DNA of 32,652 nt from Bacteroidales bacterium (GTDB lineage: Bacteria > Bacteroidota > Bacteroidia > Bacteroidales > Muribaculaceae), in contig SFJG01000016.1 of the NCBI GenBank assembly GCA_004555955.1, positions 1 to 32,652 of the forward strand. Reading direction: 5' to 3'. This document shows positions 25,523 to 32,652 of this stretch, piece by piece (position 1 is the stretch's first letter; each line of letters starts with the position of its first letter). The position numbers were made by a program, and so were the translations under genes. The notes below the pieces were generated by a model, which was given only the letters and a program-made list of their open reading frames with translations, was not told where the DNA came from and did no database searches.

Positions 25523-26398
25523 ATGGATGCCACAGAACTTTTAAAAAAAGTACGGCAGATAGAAATCAAAACGAGAGGACTGTCGCAAAATATTTTTGCC
25601 GGAGAATACCATTCCGCATTCAAAGGACGCGGAATGACGTTCTCTGAAGTTCGTGAATATCAATATGGTGACGACATTCGCGATATTGATTGGAATGTGA
25701 CCGCTCGGCACAATCGTCCCTACGTAAAGGTCTATGAGGAGGAGCGCGAGCTAACCGTAGTGCTGCTTGTCGACGTGTCGGGAAGTGGTAATTTCGGTGC
25801 GGTAGGCTCTATCAAACGAGAGCAAATTGCGGAAATTGCCGGCACACTCGCTTTCTCCGCCGACCAAAACAATGACAAAATCGGCGTGATTTTCTTCTCT
25901 AACAAGATTGAAAAATTTATACCGCCGAAGAAGGGTAGAAAGCATGTGCTGTTGATTCTGCGCGAGTTGCTCGATTTCAAGCCGGATAATAATGGCACAA
26001 ACATTGAGTTTGCTCTGAAGTTTCTTACCGATGCGCTGAAAAAACGGTGCACAACGTTTATGATATCCGACTTTATCGACGACAATGACTATACTAAGGC
26101 AATGACAATTGCCGGCAAGAAGCACGATTTGACAGCAGTGCAAGTCTACGATAAGCGCGATGCTTCAATGCCCAACGTCGGGTTGGTGAAGTTCTATGAT
26201 TCGGAGACTCAGACGGAAAAGTGGGTTAATACCGGCTCTGCGAAAGTTCGAAAAGCCTACGACCGCTGGTGGTATGAGCGCCAACTTACTATGAGCGAGC
26301 GTATGCGCAAATGCAATGTCGATTTTACGTCGATTGCCACCGATGAAGACTATGTCAAAGCATTGATGGCGTTATTTAAACGAAGAGGAGTTCATTAG
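25523..26398 (+). CDS. DUF58 domain protein (VWA-like), Bat operon
   Basis: A 291-residue DUF58 protein. The family signature is present in GRGMTFSEVREYQYGDDIRDIDWNVTARHNRPYVKVYEEERE (two stretches, residues about 37-77), followed by a VWA-like fold with a MIDAS-type DVSGSG (about 83-88). It lacks membrane segments and is probably cytosolic, working with the MoxR ATPase 11 bases upstream. This MoxR-DUF58 pair is very common in bacteria. The biochemical role is not established. Confidence 0.9.
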   Translation: MDATELLKKVRQIEIKTRGLSQNIFAGEYHSAFKGRGMTFSEVREYQYGDDIRDIDWNVTARHNRPYVKVYEEERELTVVLLVDVSGSGNFGAVGSIKREQIAEIAGTLAFSADQNNDKIGVIFFSNKIEKFIPPKKGRKHVLLILRELLDFKPDNNGTNIEFALKFLTDALKKRCTTFMISDFIDDNDYTKAMTIAGKKHDLTAVQVYDKRDASMPNVGLVKFYDSETQTEKWVNTGSAKVRKAYDRWWYERQLTMSERMRKCNVDFTSIATDEDYVKALMALFKRRGVH

Positions 26399-26403
26399 AA
26401 AAT

Positions 26404-27399
26404 ATGATTAAAACAATTAAATACACATTTGCTATAATTGCTCTATTGGCAATTTCGACAGCGACGCATGCAGGAAATACTACGTTTAAAGCTAAACTCG
26501 ATTCGGCTACGTTGTTGATGGGCAACGTCGTGGGAATGCAAATGGAGATTGTTCAAGACAAAGGTAAAACCGGCTACATTTTGGTCAACGAGGGCGATAC
26601 TCTTACCAAAAATGTGGAAATCGTCGGCTGGCTCAAATCGGATACTTCCGACATCGGCAACGGCAGAGAGCAAATCAATCGTACGCTTATCCTCCAATCG
26701 TTCGATTCGGGGCTTTATACCTTGCCGCCGATTTTGTATGTTGCGGGGCGCGATACGTTTAAAACTAATAAACTGACATTAAAGGTTATACCTGTCGATG
26801 TCGACTCGCTCAAAGACATCCACGACTACAAGACGACGGAAGACCCCGGCTCGAAATGGTATGATTTCCTACCGGACTTCATTACCGACTATTGGTGGAT
26901 TTATTTTGTGGTGCTGATTTTGTTAGCTATAGGTTTATACATCTATTATCGCATCAAGAAGGGCAAGCCGATTCGATTGCCGTTTGTGCCGGTGCCCAAG
27001 GTATTGCCTCCTTACGAGGAAGCTATGCAGGCTTTGAGCGAGCTTAAAGGACAGTCGCTTTGGCAGAATGGTCAGGAAAAAGAATATTACTCTAAGATAA
27101 CCGATATTCTTCGTCACTACATCAATCGTCGTTTTGGTGTAGAAGCAATGGAAATGACCACAACTCAAATCCTTGACGTACTTAATCACGAAGATGCCAA
27201 AGATGCCAAGTCGGAGTTGAAAGAGATTCTTAATGCCGCCGACTTTGTGAAGTTTGCCAAGTTCCGTCCTTTGGCTGACGAGAATGAGCAAGTCTATCGC
27301 TTGGCTACGGTTTTCTTAGACAAAACCAAACCCGTAGAGGCTGCCGACGAGGCTGCAACCTCCGAGAATAAGACATCAACAGATAATAATAAAGAATAG
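26404..27399 (+). CDS. BatD-like single-pass membrane protein, Bat operon
   Basis: A 331-residue protein with a signal peptide (MIKTIKYTFAIIALLAISTA, then THAG), a periplasmic beta-rich domain (about 25-135), one membrane helix (163-182, YWWIYFVVLILLAIGLYIYY) and a cytosolic tail. The tail has EYYSKITDILRHYINRRFGVEAMEMTT, which resembles the cytosolic end of BatD (EFYEELLRAILGYLSDKL). The ending is rich in Glu, Ala and Ser. Its place between DUF58 and batA is usual for the operon in this order. It may be a smaller paralogue of BatD; no enzyme motif is seen. Confidence 0.8.
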   Translation: MIKTIKYTFAIIALLAISTATHAGNTTFKAKLDSATLLMGNVVGMQMEIVQDKGKTGYILVNEGDTLTKNVEIVGWLKSDTSDIGNGREQINRTLILQSFDSGLYTLPPILYVAGRDTFKTNKLTLKVIPVDVDSLKDIHDYKTTEDPGSKWYDFLPDFITDYWWIYFVVLILLAIGLYIYYRIKKGKPIRLPFVPVPKVLPPYEEAMQALSELKGQSLWQNGQEKEYYSKITDILRHYINRRFGVEAMEMTTTQILDVLNHEDAKDAKSELKEILNAADFVKFAKFRPLADENEQVYRLATVFLDKTKPVEAADEAATSENKTSTDNNKE

Positions 27400-27411
27400 A
27401 AAGGTAGAACA

Positions 27412-28401
27412 ATGGAATTTGCAAAACCAATATTCTTGTGGTTGTTTCTCTTATATATACCGCTAATTGTTTGGTATATTTTGAAAAATAAGAAGTCGGA
27501 CGCCGCAATTCGGATTTCGTCAGTTTCTGCGTTTTCAAAATTGCCGACATCATATAAAGTGTATCTTAAACACTTCCTTTTTGTGGTCCGACTTGCCGCT
27601 CTGGGATGTGTCATCATTATCCTTTGCCGACCGCAAACTCACGACAGTTGGGAGTCGTCGAAAACGGAAGGTACCGACATCGTGATTTCGCTCGACGTAT
27701 CGACAAGTATGTTGGCAAGAGACTTCAATCCCGACCGCTTTGAGGCTGCCAAAGAAGTCGCTTCAAAATTTATCAACGGTCGCGAATCGGACAACATTGG
27801 TATCGTTATTTTTGCCGGCGAGAGTTTTACGCTCGTGCCGATGACCACCGACAAAGCTGTCCTTGTCAACTACATCAAGGAGATTAAGATGGGTATGCTC
27901 GAAGACGGTACGGCTATCGGCGACGGATTGGCAACAGCTATAAATCGTATCAAAGACGGTAAGGCTAAGTCGAAAAGCATCATTCTTCTTACCGATGGTT
28001 CGAACAACACCGGTGTCGTTGCACCGCTCACGGCTGCCGACATTGCCGCAAAATATGGTATAAAAGTGTATACCATCGGTGTAGGTACTACAGGCTCGGC
28101 TCTCTTCCCGGTGGGCGTTAACGTGTATGGCAAAGTGGAATACCAACAGTTGCCGGTCGTTATCGACGAAGCTACGCTCAAGAGTATTGCTAACAAAACC
28201 GGAGGAAAGTATTTTAGAGCAACAAGCAAGCATGTGTTGAAAGAAATTTTCTCTGAGATTGATAAACTTGAAAAGACAGAACTCGATGTTCGCAAATACA
28301 ATCAAACTGAAGACAATTATATGCCTTGGGCGCTTCTGCTTTTGGCACTTTTGCTCATCGATATAATTGCTCGCCACACTGTTTTGCGCAACATCCCATA
28401 A
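27412..28401 (+). CDS. batA: BatA: VWA-domain membrane protein
   Basis: A 329-residue protein with two N-terminal membrane helices (about 5-24 and 52-72), a von Willebrand A domain and a C-terminal helix (about 304-321). The metal-binding MIDAS motif is D95-V-S97-T-S99 (ISLDVSTSM), with TDGSNN further on. The loop between helices and the VWA domain places the latter in the periplasm or at the membrane face. In Bacteroides fragilis the Bat genes were linked to survival under oxygen, but their mechanism is unclear. It is followed by a second VWA gene after 12 bases. Confidence 0.93.
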   Translation: MEFAKPIFLWLFLLYIPLIVWYILKNKKSDAAIRISSVSAFSKLPTSYKVYLKHFLFVVRLAALGCVIIILCRPQTHDSWESSKTEGTDIVISLDVSTSMLARDFNPDRFEAAKEVASKFINGRESDNIGIVIFAGESFTLVPMTTDKAVLVNYIKEIKMGMLEDGTAIGDGLATAINRIKDGKAKSKSIILLTDGSNNTGVVAPLTAADIAAKYGIKVYTIGVGTTGSALFPVGVNVYGKVEYQQLPVVIDEATLKSIANKTGGKYFRATSKHVLKEIFSEIDKLEKTELDVRKYNQTEDNYMPWALLLLALLLIDIIARHTVLRNIP

Positions 28402-28413
28402 AAGAGAATTGTT

Positions 28414-29448
28414 ATGTTTTCGTTTGCTTATCCAAAATTATTATATCTGTTGTTCTTGATTCCGATAGTCTTCGGATTGTTCTTGGTATCAAGACTGAAG
28501 AGAAAGAAAAACATTGCGCGATATGGCAATCCGGCAGTACTTTCCGGACAAATGCCTGACGTTTCCAAATATATGCCGTGGGTGAAAATCTCGTTGGAAA
28601 TGTTGGCAATTGCGTTGGTTGTCGTAATGCTTGCTCGTCCGCGCTCTATCGGCAGCAGCAATCAACAAGTGGTAAATGTCCAAGGCATAGAAGTGATGGT
28701 GGCTCTTGACGTTTCCAACTCGATGCTGGCATCGTCGACCGACGACCCGCAAGGCATCAACCGCTTGCAAAAAGCCAAACAAATGTTGGAGAAACTTATC
28801 GACAAACTTGGCAACGACAAGGTCGGGCTAATCGTTTTTGCCGGTGATGCGTATACACAAATACCTATAACCGCCGACTTTGTCTCAGCAAAAATGTTTT
28901 TGGGAAACATCAACCCATCGATGGTGCCCACGCAGGGTACGGCAATAGGTGCTGCAATCAAAATGGCTGCCAATTCGTTTACACCCGACGAAAAGACGCA
29001 AAAGTCAATAATCATCATCACCGATGGCGAGAACCACGAGGACGATGCCGTCGGGGCGGCTCAAGAGGCACACGATAAAGGTATTCAAATCAATGTTGTA
29101 AGCATTGGTACACAAAAGGGCGGTCCGATTCCTATGGGCGACGGCTCTTATATGAAAGACGAATACGGCAATATGGTAATCTCCGTGCCTAACGAACAAG
29201 TGGCTCGCGACGTGGCTAAAGCCGGAAAAGGTGTTTTCGTGTCGGCTAACAATAGCGATGCTCTTTCGACGCTCGATGCTCGGCTCAAAGAACTTTCGAA
29301 ATCGAATATTCAAAAAACCGTCTTTTCGCCAAGCGACGAGCAGTTCCCGATTTTTGCCTGGTTCTTACTCGTGCTGCTTATCGTGAATATTCTTGTGTTG
29401 AATAGAAAGATTTCGTGGCTTAGAAAAATTACATTCTTTTCAAAGTAG
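28414..29448 (+). CDS. batB: BatB: VWA-domain membrane protein
   Basis: A 344-residue protein built like BatA: hydrophobic helices at about 8-26 and 57-75, a VWA domain with MIDAS D99-V-S101-N-S103 (VALDVSNSM) and ITDGENHEDDA, and a C-terminal helix (about 312-330). The two VWA proteins probably pair or act in one complex with the MoxR ATPase. The protein retains the metal-binding residues, so it is probably active in ligand binding. Confidence 0.93.
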   Translation: MFSFAYPKLLYLLFLIPIVFGLFLVSRLKRKKNIARYGNPAVLSGQMPDVSKYMPWVKISLEMLAIALVVVMLARPRSIGSSNQQVVNVQGIEVMVALDVSNSMLASSTDDPQGINRLQKAKQMLEKLIDKLGNDKVGLIVFAGDAYTQIPITADFVSAKMFLGNINPSMVPTQGTAIGAAIKMAANSFTPDEKTQKSIIIITDGENHEDDAVGAAQEAHDKGIQINVVSIGTQKGGPIPMGDGSYMKDEYGNMVISVPNEQVARDVAKAGKGVFVSANNSDALSTLDARLKELSKSNIQKTVFSPSDEQFPIFAWFLLVLLIVNILVLNRKISWLRKITFFSK

Positions 29449-29452
29449 ATTG

Positions 29453-30208
29453 ATGATAATGAATAAATTATTTATAGTATTGGTAATGCTTTTGATGCCC
29501 GTTGTCGCCTTCTCGCAAACGAGCACAAAAAAGGAGCGTAATTATATAAAGGAAGGCAACGCCATGTATCACGACAAGCGTTACGGCGACGCCGAGAAAC
29601 TTTATAAAAAAGCGTTGCAAGAGAATCCGGCGTCCGATGTGGCGAAGTTTAATTTGGCTACAACCTATATTCGCCAAAGCAATCCCAACGACACGACTAA
29701 AAACGGAATTCTTGACCAAGCTCGCAAACTTTACGAAGAAGTAGGCTCGTCGACGAATAAGCAATTGGCTGCCAAGGCTTGGTACGACTTGGGCAACATC
29801 AGTTATAATCAAAAAGATTACCAAAAGAGCATAGATTGTTACAAGAATTCTTTGCGTGCAAATCCTGCGGACGACCAAGCTCGTCAAAACCTCCGTCTGG
29901 CGCAAAAGCAGTTGCAAAACAATCAAAATAATCAAAACCAAAACAACCAAGATAAAGATAATAAAGACAAGAGTCAAGATAAGCAAAAAGAGCAAAAAGA
30001 TAAAGACCAAAACAAGAATAATCAAAACCAAAATCAGAATCAGAATAACCAAAACAAAAATAATCAACCCAACAACGGCATGAGCAAAGATAATGCCGAC
30101 CAAATTCTCCAAACGATGCAAAACGAGGAGAAAAATACTCAAGATAAGGTCAATAAAGCTCGTATGCAACAAATGAAAAGTGGTCGCCGCACGGGTAAAC
30201 AATGGTAA
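29453..30208 (+). CDS. batC: BatC: TPR protein with Asn/Gln/Lys-rich low-complexity segment
   Basis: A 251-residue secreted or periplasmic protein with an N-terminal signal (MIMNKLFIVLVMLLMPVVAFS). TPR helices cover about 30-150 (YIKEGNAMYHDKRYGDAEKLYKKAL; AWYDLGNISYNQKDYQKSIDCYKNSL). Residues about 153-208 are almost only N, Q, K, D and E, in runs such as NNQNNQNQNNQDKDN. The C-terminus is basic. The ATG at 29453 is used; a TTG at 29450 and an ATG at 29459 are alternatives, all in frame. The start is 4 bases after the batB stop. TPR repeats suggest partner binding; the low-complexity stretch could be a flexible linker. Confidence 0.88.
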   Translation: MIMNKLFIVLVMLLMPVVAFSQTSTKKERNYIKEGNAMYHDKRYGDAEKLYKKALQENPASDVAKFNLATTYIRQSNPNDTTKNGILDQARKLYEEVGSSTNKQLAAKAWYDLGNISYNQKDYQKSIDCYKNSLRANPADDQARQNLRLAQKQLQNNQNNQNQNNQDKDNKDKSQDKQKEQKDKDQNKNNQNQNQNQNNQNKNNQPNNGMSKDNADQILQTMQNEEKNTQDKVNKARMQQMKSGRRTGKQW

Positions 30209-30223
30209 TTATATTTTTGAACT

Positions 30224-32017
30224 ATGCTTAGACGTTTGTTTTTCTTTTTAACAATAACTACTTCACTAACCGTGTTGGGGGCATCGTTTTCGGTTAACGC
30301 CCCTCGACAAGTTATCCAAGGCAATAAGTTTAACATAACTTATGTGCTTGAGAATGCTTCCGGCTCGGGCTTTAAGGCTCCTGACGTAAAGGGATGTAAA
30401 TTCCTTTACGGACCGTCGGTGTCTCAAAGTATGAGTAGTTATAACATCAATGGCAAAGTGTCTCAAAGTTCGTCGGAATCATATACGATGACATATAAAG
30501 CGGAGGCTGCCGGCACGTATAGTGTGGGTGCTGCCACAATCATCGTTGATGGCAAGCATCTGACTACCAAACCTTTCCAAATTCAGGTGTTGCCGCCCGA
30601 CAAATCCGCACAAGCCAACAACCAACAACATCAGTCGCAAAGCGTTCAAGTCTATGATATCGATACTCAAACTTCCGATAAATCGGTTAACAAAAATGAT
30701 GTATTTGTAAGAATTATATTGTCGAAAAGTCAAGCATACGAGCAAGAGGGGCTTTCGTGCACTATCAAGTTGTATACGAAATACAACATCCAACAGTTTA
30801 TGCCCACTCTGCAGCCTTCGTTCAACGGATTTATTTCGCAAGAATTGCCAATCACGTCGAGCATAAATCGCATCGAGAACTATAACGGCGAAAATTATAT
30901 GGTTGCCGACTTGAAACAATGCATTTTGTTTCCTCAGCAATCAGGAAAACTCACAATCACTTCGGGCAACTACGATTTGACAGTGATTCAATACGAGACC
31001 GTTCGCAGTTTGTTCGGTATGATTCGCCGTCCGGTAGAAAAGCAAATCAAGGTTAAGTCCAATAGCGCAAGCATCAACATTCTGCCACTTCCCGAGCCGC
31101 GTCCGGCAGACTTCTGTGGCGCTGTCGGTAACTTTACTGCGTCGGCGTCGTTGGTCAACAACAACTTGAAGACCAACGAATCGGGTGCTGTTCGATTGGT
31201 GATAAAAGGTACGGGCAATGTGAAAAACATCAAGACGCCGACCGTTACATTCCCGACACAATTCGACGTCTACGACCCGCAAGTCGACGTTAAAGCAAAT
31301 CCGTCGGGCAATTCACTTACCGGCAGCATGACCATCGACTATGCATTCGTGCCTCAATATGTGGGTAAATTCAATATCGAACCGATAACGTTCTCGGTAT
31401 TCAATTTAGCTACCAAAAAGTATGAACAAATCAAAGTGGGCGGCTACGCTGTTAATGTGGCAAAAGGCTCGGGTACGTCCGGTAGAGAAGTTAGCCAAAA
31501 CAACGACATCTTGTTTGTTAAGAAAGGCGACCTGTCGCTTATGAGCGGAAACTATATAATTGTCAATAGTGTTTGGTATCTGATTGCTTACTTGCTTCCG
31601 CTCGTCGCATTCGTATTAGTTTTGTTCTTCTATCGCAAGCTCATTAAGCAAAGAGCAAACGTTGCGCTTATGAAGACAAAGAAGGCAAACAAAGTGGCTA
31701 ATCGACGCTTGAAAACGGCGCGTAGCCTTATGGCAAAGAACAAACGTGACGAATTCTACGAAGAACTCTTACGCGCAATCTTGGGCTATCTTAGCGACAA
31801 ACTCATAATCCCGGTTTCGGAACTTAACCGCGACAATATCAAGTCGGAACTTGAAAAATATGGAGCGGACAACGCGTCTACCGAAAGCGTAATTGCTACG
31901 CTTGACCAATGCGAATTTGCTCGCTATTCAAGCATGAACGACGATTCGGATATGGCTACCGTCTACAACGAGGCGTGTGAACTTATTAACAAAATTGAAA
32001 ACGTAAAAAAGAAATAA
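30224..32017 (+). CDS. batD: BatD: large periplasmic/membrane protein
   Basis: A 597-residue protein with a signal peptide (MLRRLFFFLTITTSLTVLGA), a long beta-rich periplasmic part of repeated Ig-like domains (about 22-430; the first opens SFSVNAPRQVIQGNKFNITY), one membrane helix (about 445-467, YLIAYLLPLVAFVLVLFFY) and a cytosolic helical tail. The tail contains RDEFYEELLRAILGYLSDKL, shared in form with the BatD-like gene at 26404. It lies 15 bases after batC. Length and architecture match the BatD family. Function unknown beyond the operon link. Confidence 0.92.
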   Translation: MLRRLFFFLTITTSLTVLGASFSVNAPRQVIQGNKFNITYVLENASGSGFKAPDVKGCKFLYGPSVSQSMSSYNINGKVSQSSSESYTMTYKAEAAGTYSVGAATIIVDGKHLTTKPFQIQVLPPDKSAQANNQQHQSQSVQVYDIDTQTSDKSVNKNDVFVRIILSKSQAYEQEGLSCTIKLYTKYNIQQFMPTLQPSFNGFISQELPITSSINRIENYNGENYMVADLKQCILFPQQSGKLTITSGNYDLTVIQYETVRSLFGMIRRPVEKQIKVKSNSASINILPLPEPRPADFCGAVGNFTASASLVNNNLKTNESGAVRLVIKGTGNVKNIKTPTVTFPTQFDVYDPQVDVKANPSGNSLTGSMTIDYAFVPQYVGKFNIEPITFSVFNLATKKYEQIKVGGYAVNVAKGSGTSGREVSQNNDILFVKKGDLSLMSGNYIIVNSVWYLIAYLLPLVAFVLVLFFYRKLIKQRANVALMKTKKANKVANRRLKTARSLMAKNKRDEFYEELLRAILGYLSDKLIIPVSELNRDNIKSELEKYGADNASTESVIATLDQCEFARYSSMNDDSDMATVYNEACELINKIENVKKK

Positions 32018-32018
32018 T

Positions 32019-32652
32019 ATGAAGCGCTTGATTTTTATAATTGCTGCGTTGGGAATACTTTTTACAACTTATGCGTCAGAGTCGTTGGCAGATAAGGCTT
32101 TCAAATCGTATTCTCAAGACCAATACAGCGAGGCGGTTGATATATATAATGAAATCCTCGCCGGTGGCGAAGTTTCGTCCGACCTTTACTATAATCTGGG
32201 AAACGCTTATTATAAATCGGGCTTCCCGGCAAAAGCCATTCTCTGCTACGAGCGAGCTTTGCTGCTCGACCCGAACAATGCGGAGGCGCGCAATAACTTG
32301 GATTTTGCCAATTCAAAATTAGTCGACACTACTTCGAACGATGAAGATATCTTGGATTCGTTTGGTGCGAAACTATCTAATTTGACAACCTTCAACGGGT
32401 GGGCAGTTATTGCAATTATTTCTTTTTTGCTGATTCTTGGTGCTGCAGCTTTGTATATTTTCAATAGCAACGTGTTGCTCCGAAAAGTGGGATTCTTCGG
32501 CGGTATCGTGATGATTGTAGTATGTATTGTTTCAAATATAATTGCAGTACGTACTGCAAGCGTAATAACCGATAGTGGCTACGCAATCCTGATGAGCGAA
32601 TCAGCTACTTTCAGCACTTCCCCACGCGAAGCACAGAACAAATCGGAAGAAG
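32019..32652 (+). CDS. batE: BatE: TPR/SH3-type membrane protein, cut by the window end
   Basis: The frame opens with ATG at 32019, one base after the batD stop, and stays open to the last base (211 codons). It begins MKRLIFIIAALGILFTTYAS (signal), then TPR units (KAFKSYSQDQYSEAVDIYNE; DLYYNLGNAYYKSGFPAKAI; CYERALLLDPNNAEARNNL), and two membrane helices (about 128-148 and 158-178). The family normally ends with an SH3-like domain, of which only the first residues (GYAILMSESATFSTSP) are seen. The 3' end is beyond the window. Confidence 0.9.
   Translation, partial: MKRLIFIIAALGILFTTYASESLADKAFKSYSQDQYSEAVDIYNEILAGGEVSSDLYYNLGNAYYKSGFPAKAILCYERALLLDPNNAEARNNLDFANSKLVDTTSNDEDILDSFGAKLSNLTTFNGWAVIAIISFLLILGAAALYIFNSNVLLRKVGFFGGIVMIVVCIVSNIIAVRTASVITDSGYAILMSESATFSTSPREAQNKSEE

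Noticed and set aside
29909..30076. A-rich repeats in batC as a CRISPR or tandem-repeat array
   Set aside because: Repeats are short, irregular and in frame as codons for N, Q and K; there are no spacers.
29468..30202. A 244-codon frame on the minus strand across batC
   Set aside because: It is opposite the Asn/Gln/Lys-rich stretch, so it reads as runs of Ile, Leu and Val. The batC frame has signal peptide and TPRs and fits the operon.
1..32652. tRNA, rRNA or CRISPR arrays
   Set aside because: None was recognised on either strand; intergenic gaps are mostly short.

Overview
The window looks like chromosomal DNA of a gut-type Bacteroidales bacterium (Bacteroidota). The evidence is the gene content (Bat aerotolerance operon, clpP-clpX-recQ, thrA / phosphoglycerate-mutase-like kinase / thrC, class I fumarase, DsbD-mazG-topB), the near absence of Shine-Dalgarno sites, and several promoters of the Bacteroidota type (TTTG, about 20 bases, TAnnTTTG). 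I cannot name the genus from sequence alone.

Layout. 1-2418 (+): a polyprenyl-phosphate sugar transferase whose N-terminus is replaced by a piece of DAHP synthase, then a secreted SGNH/GDSL esterase with a GxDLY module. 2440-7275 (-): dsbD, mazG and topB in one tight transcription unit. 7359-9064 (-): class I fumarase with a strong hairpin terminator. 9141-12805 (-): a block of clearly higher GC holding a family 2 glycosyltransferase and a 932-residue secreted beta-helix/propeller/Ig-like protein. 12933-14114: an IS30-family element whose transposase is cut short by an in-frame stop. 14257-19100 (+): clpP, clpX, recQ and an RluA-type pseudouridine synthase. 19302-24252 (+): a threonine operon with overlapping genes, ended by a 15-bp-stem terminator. 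24516-32652 (+): the Bat operon (moxR, DUF58, a BatD-like protein, batA, batB, batC, batD, and batE running off the end).

How the genes work together. The Bat genes form a membrane and periplasmic complex (AAA+ ATPase, DUF58, two VWA proteins, TPR proteins, BatD). The thr operon covers aspartate to threonine, with a phosphatase-superfamily protein in the place of homoserine kinase. ClpP and ClpX form one protease. Most of the window is core genome.

The parts that stand out are: the DAHP synthase/sugar transferase chimera at the very start; the GC-rich two-gene cargo next to an IS30 element; the IS30 internal stop and its nested leader hairpin; and the non-standard homoserine kinase candidate. 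I did not find a clearly new defence or signalling system. The GC-rich secreted protein with its glycosyltransferase is the best candidate for undescribed biology.
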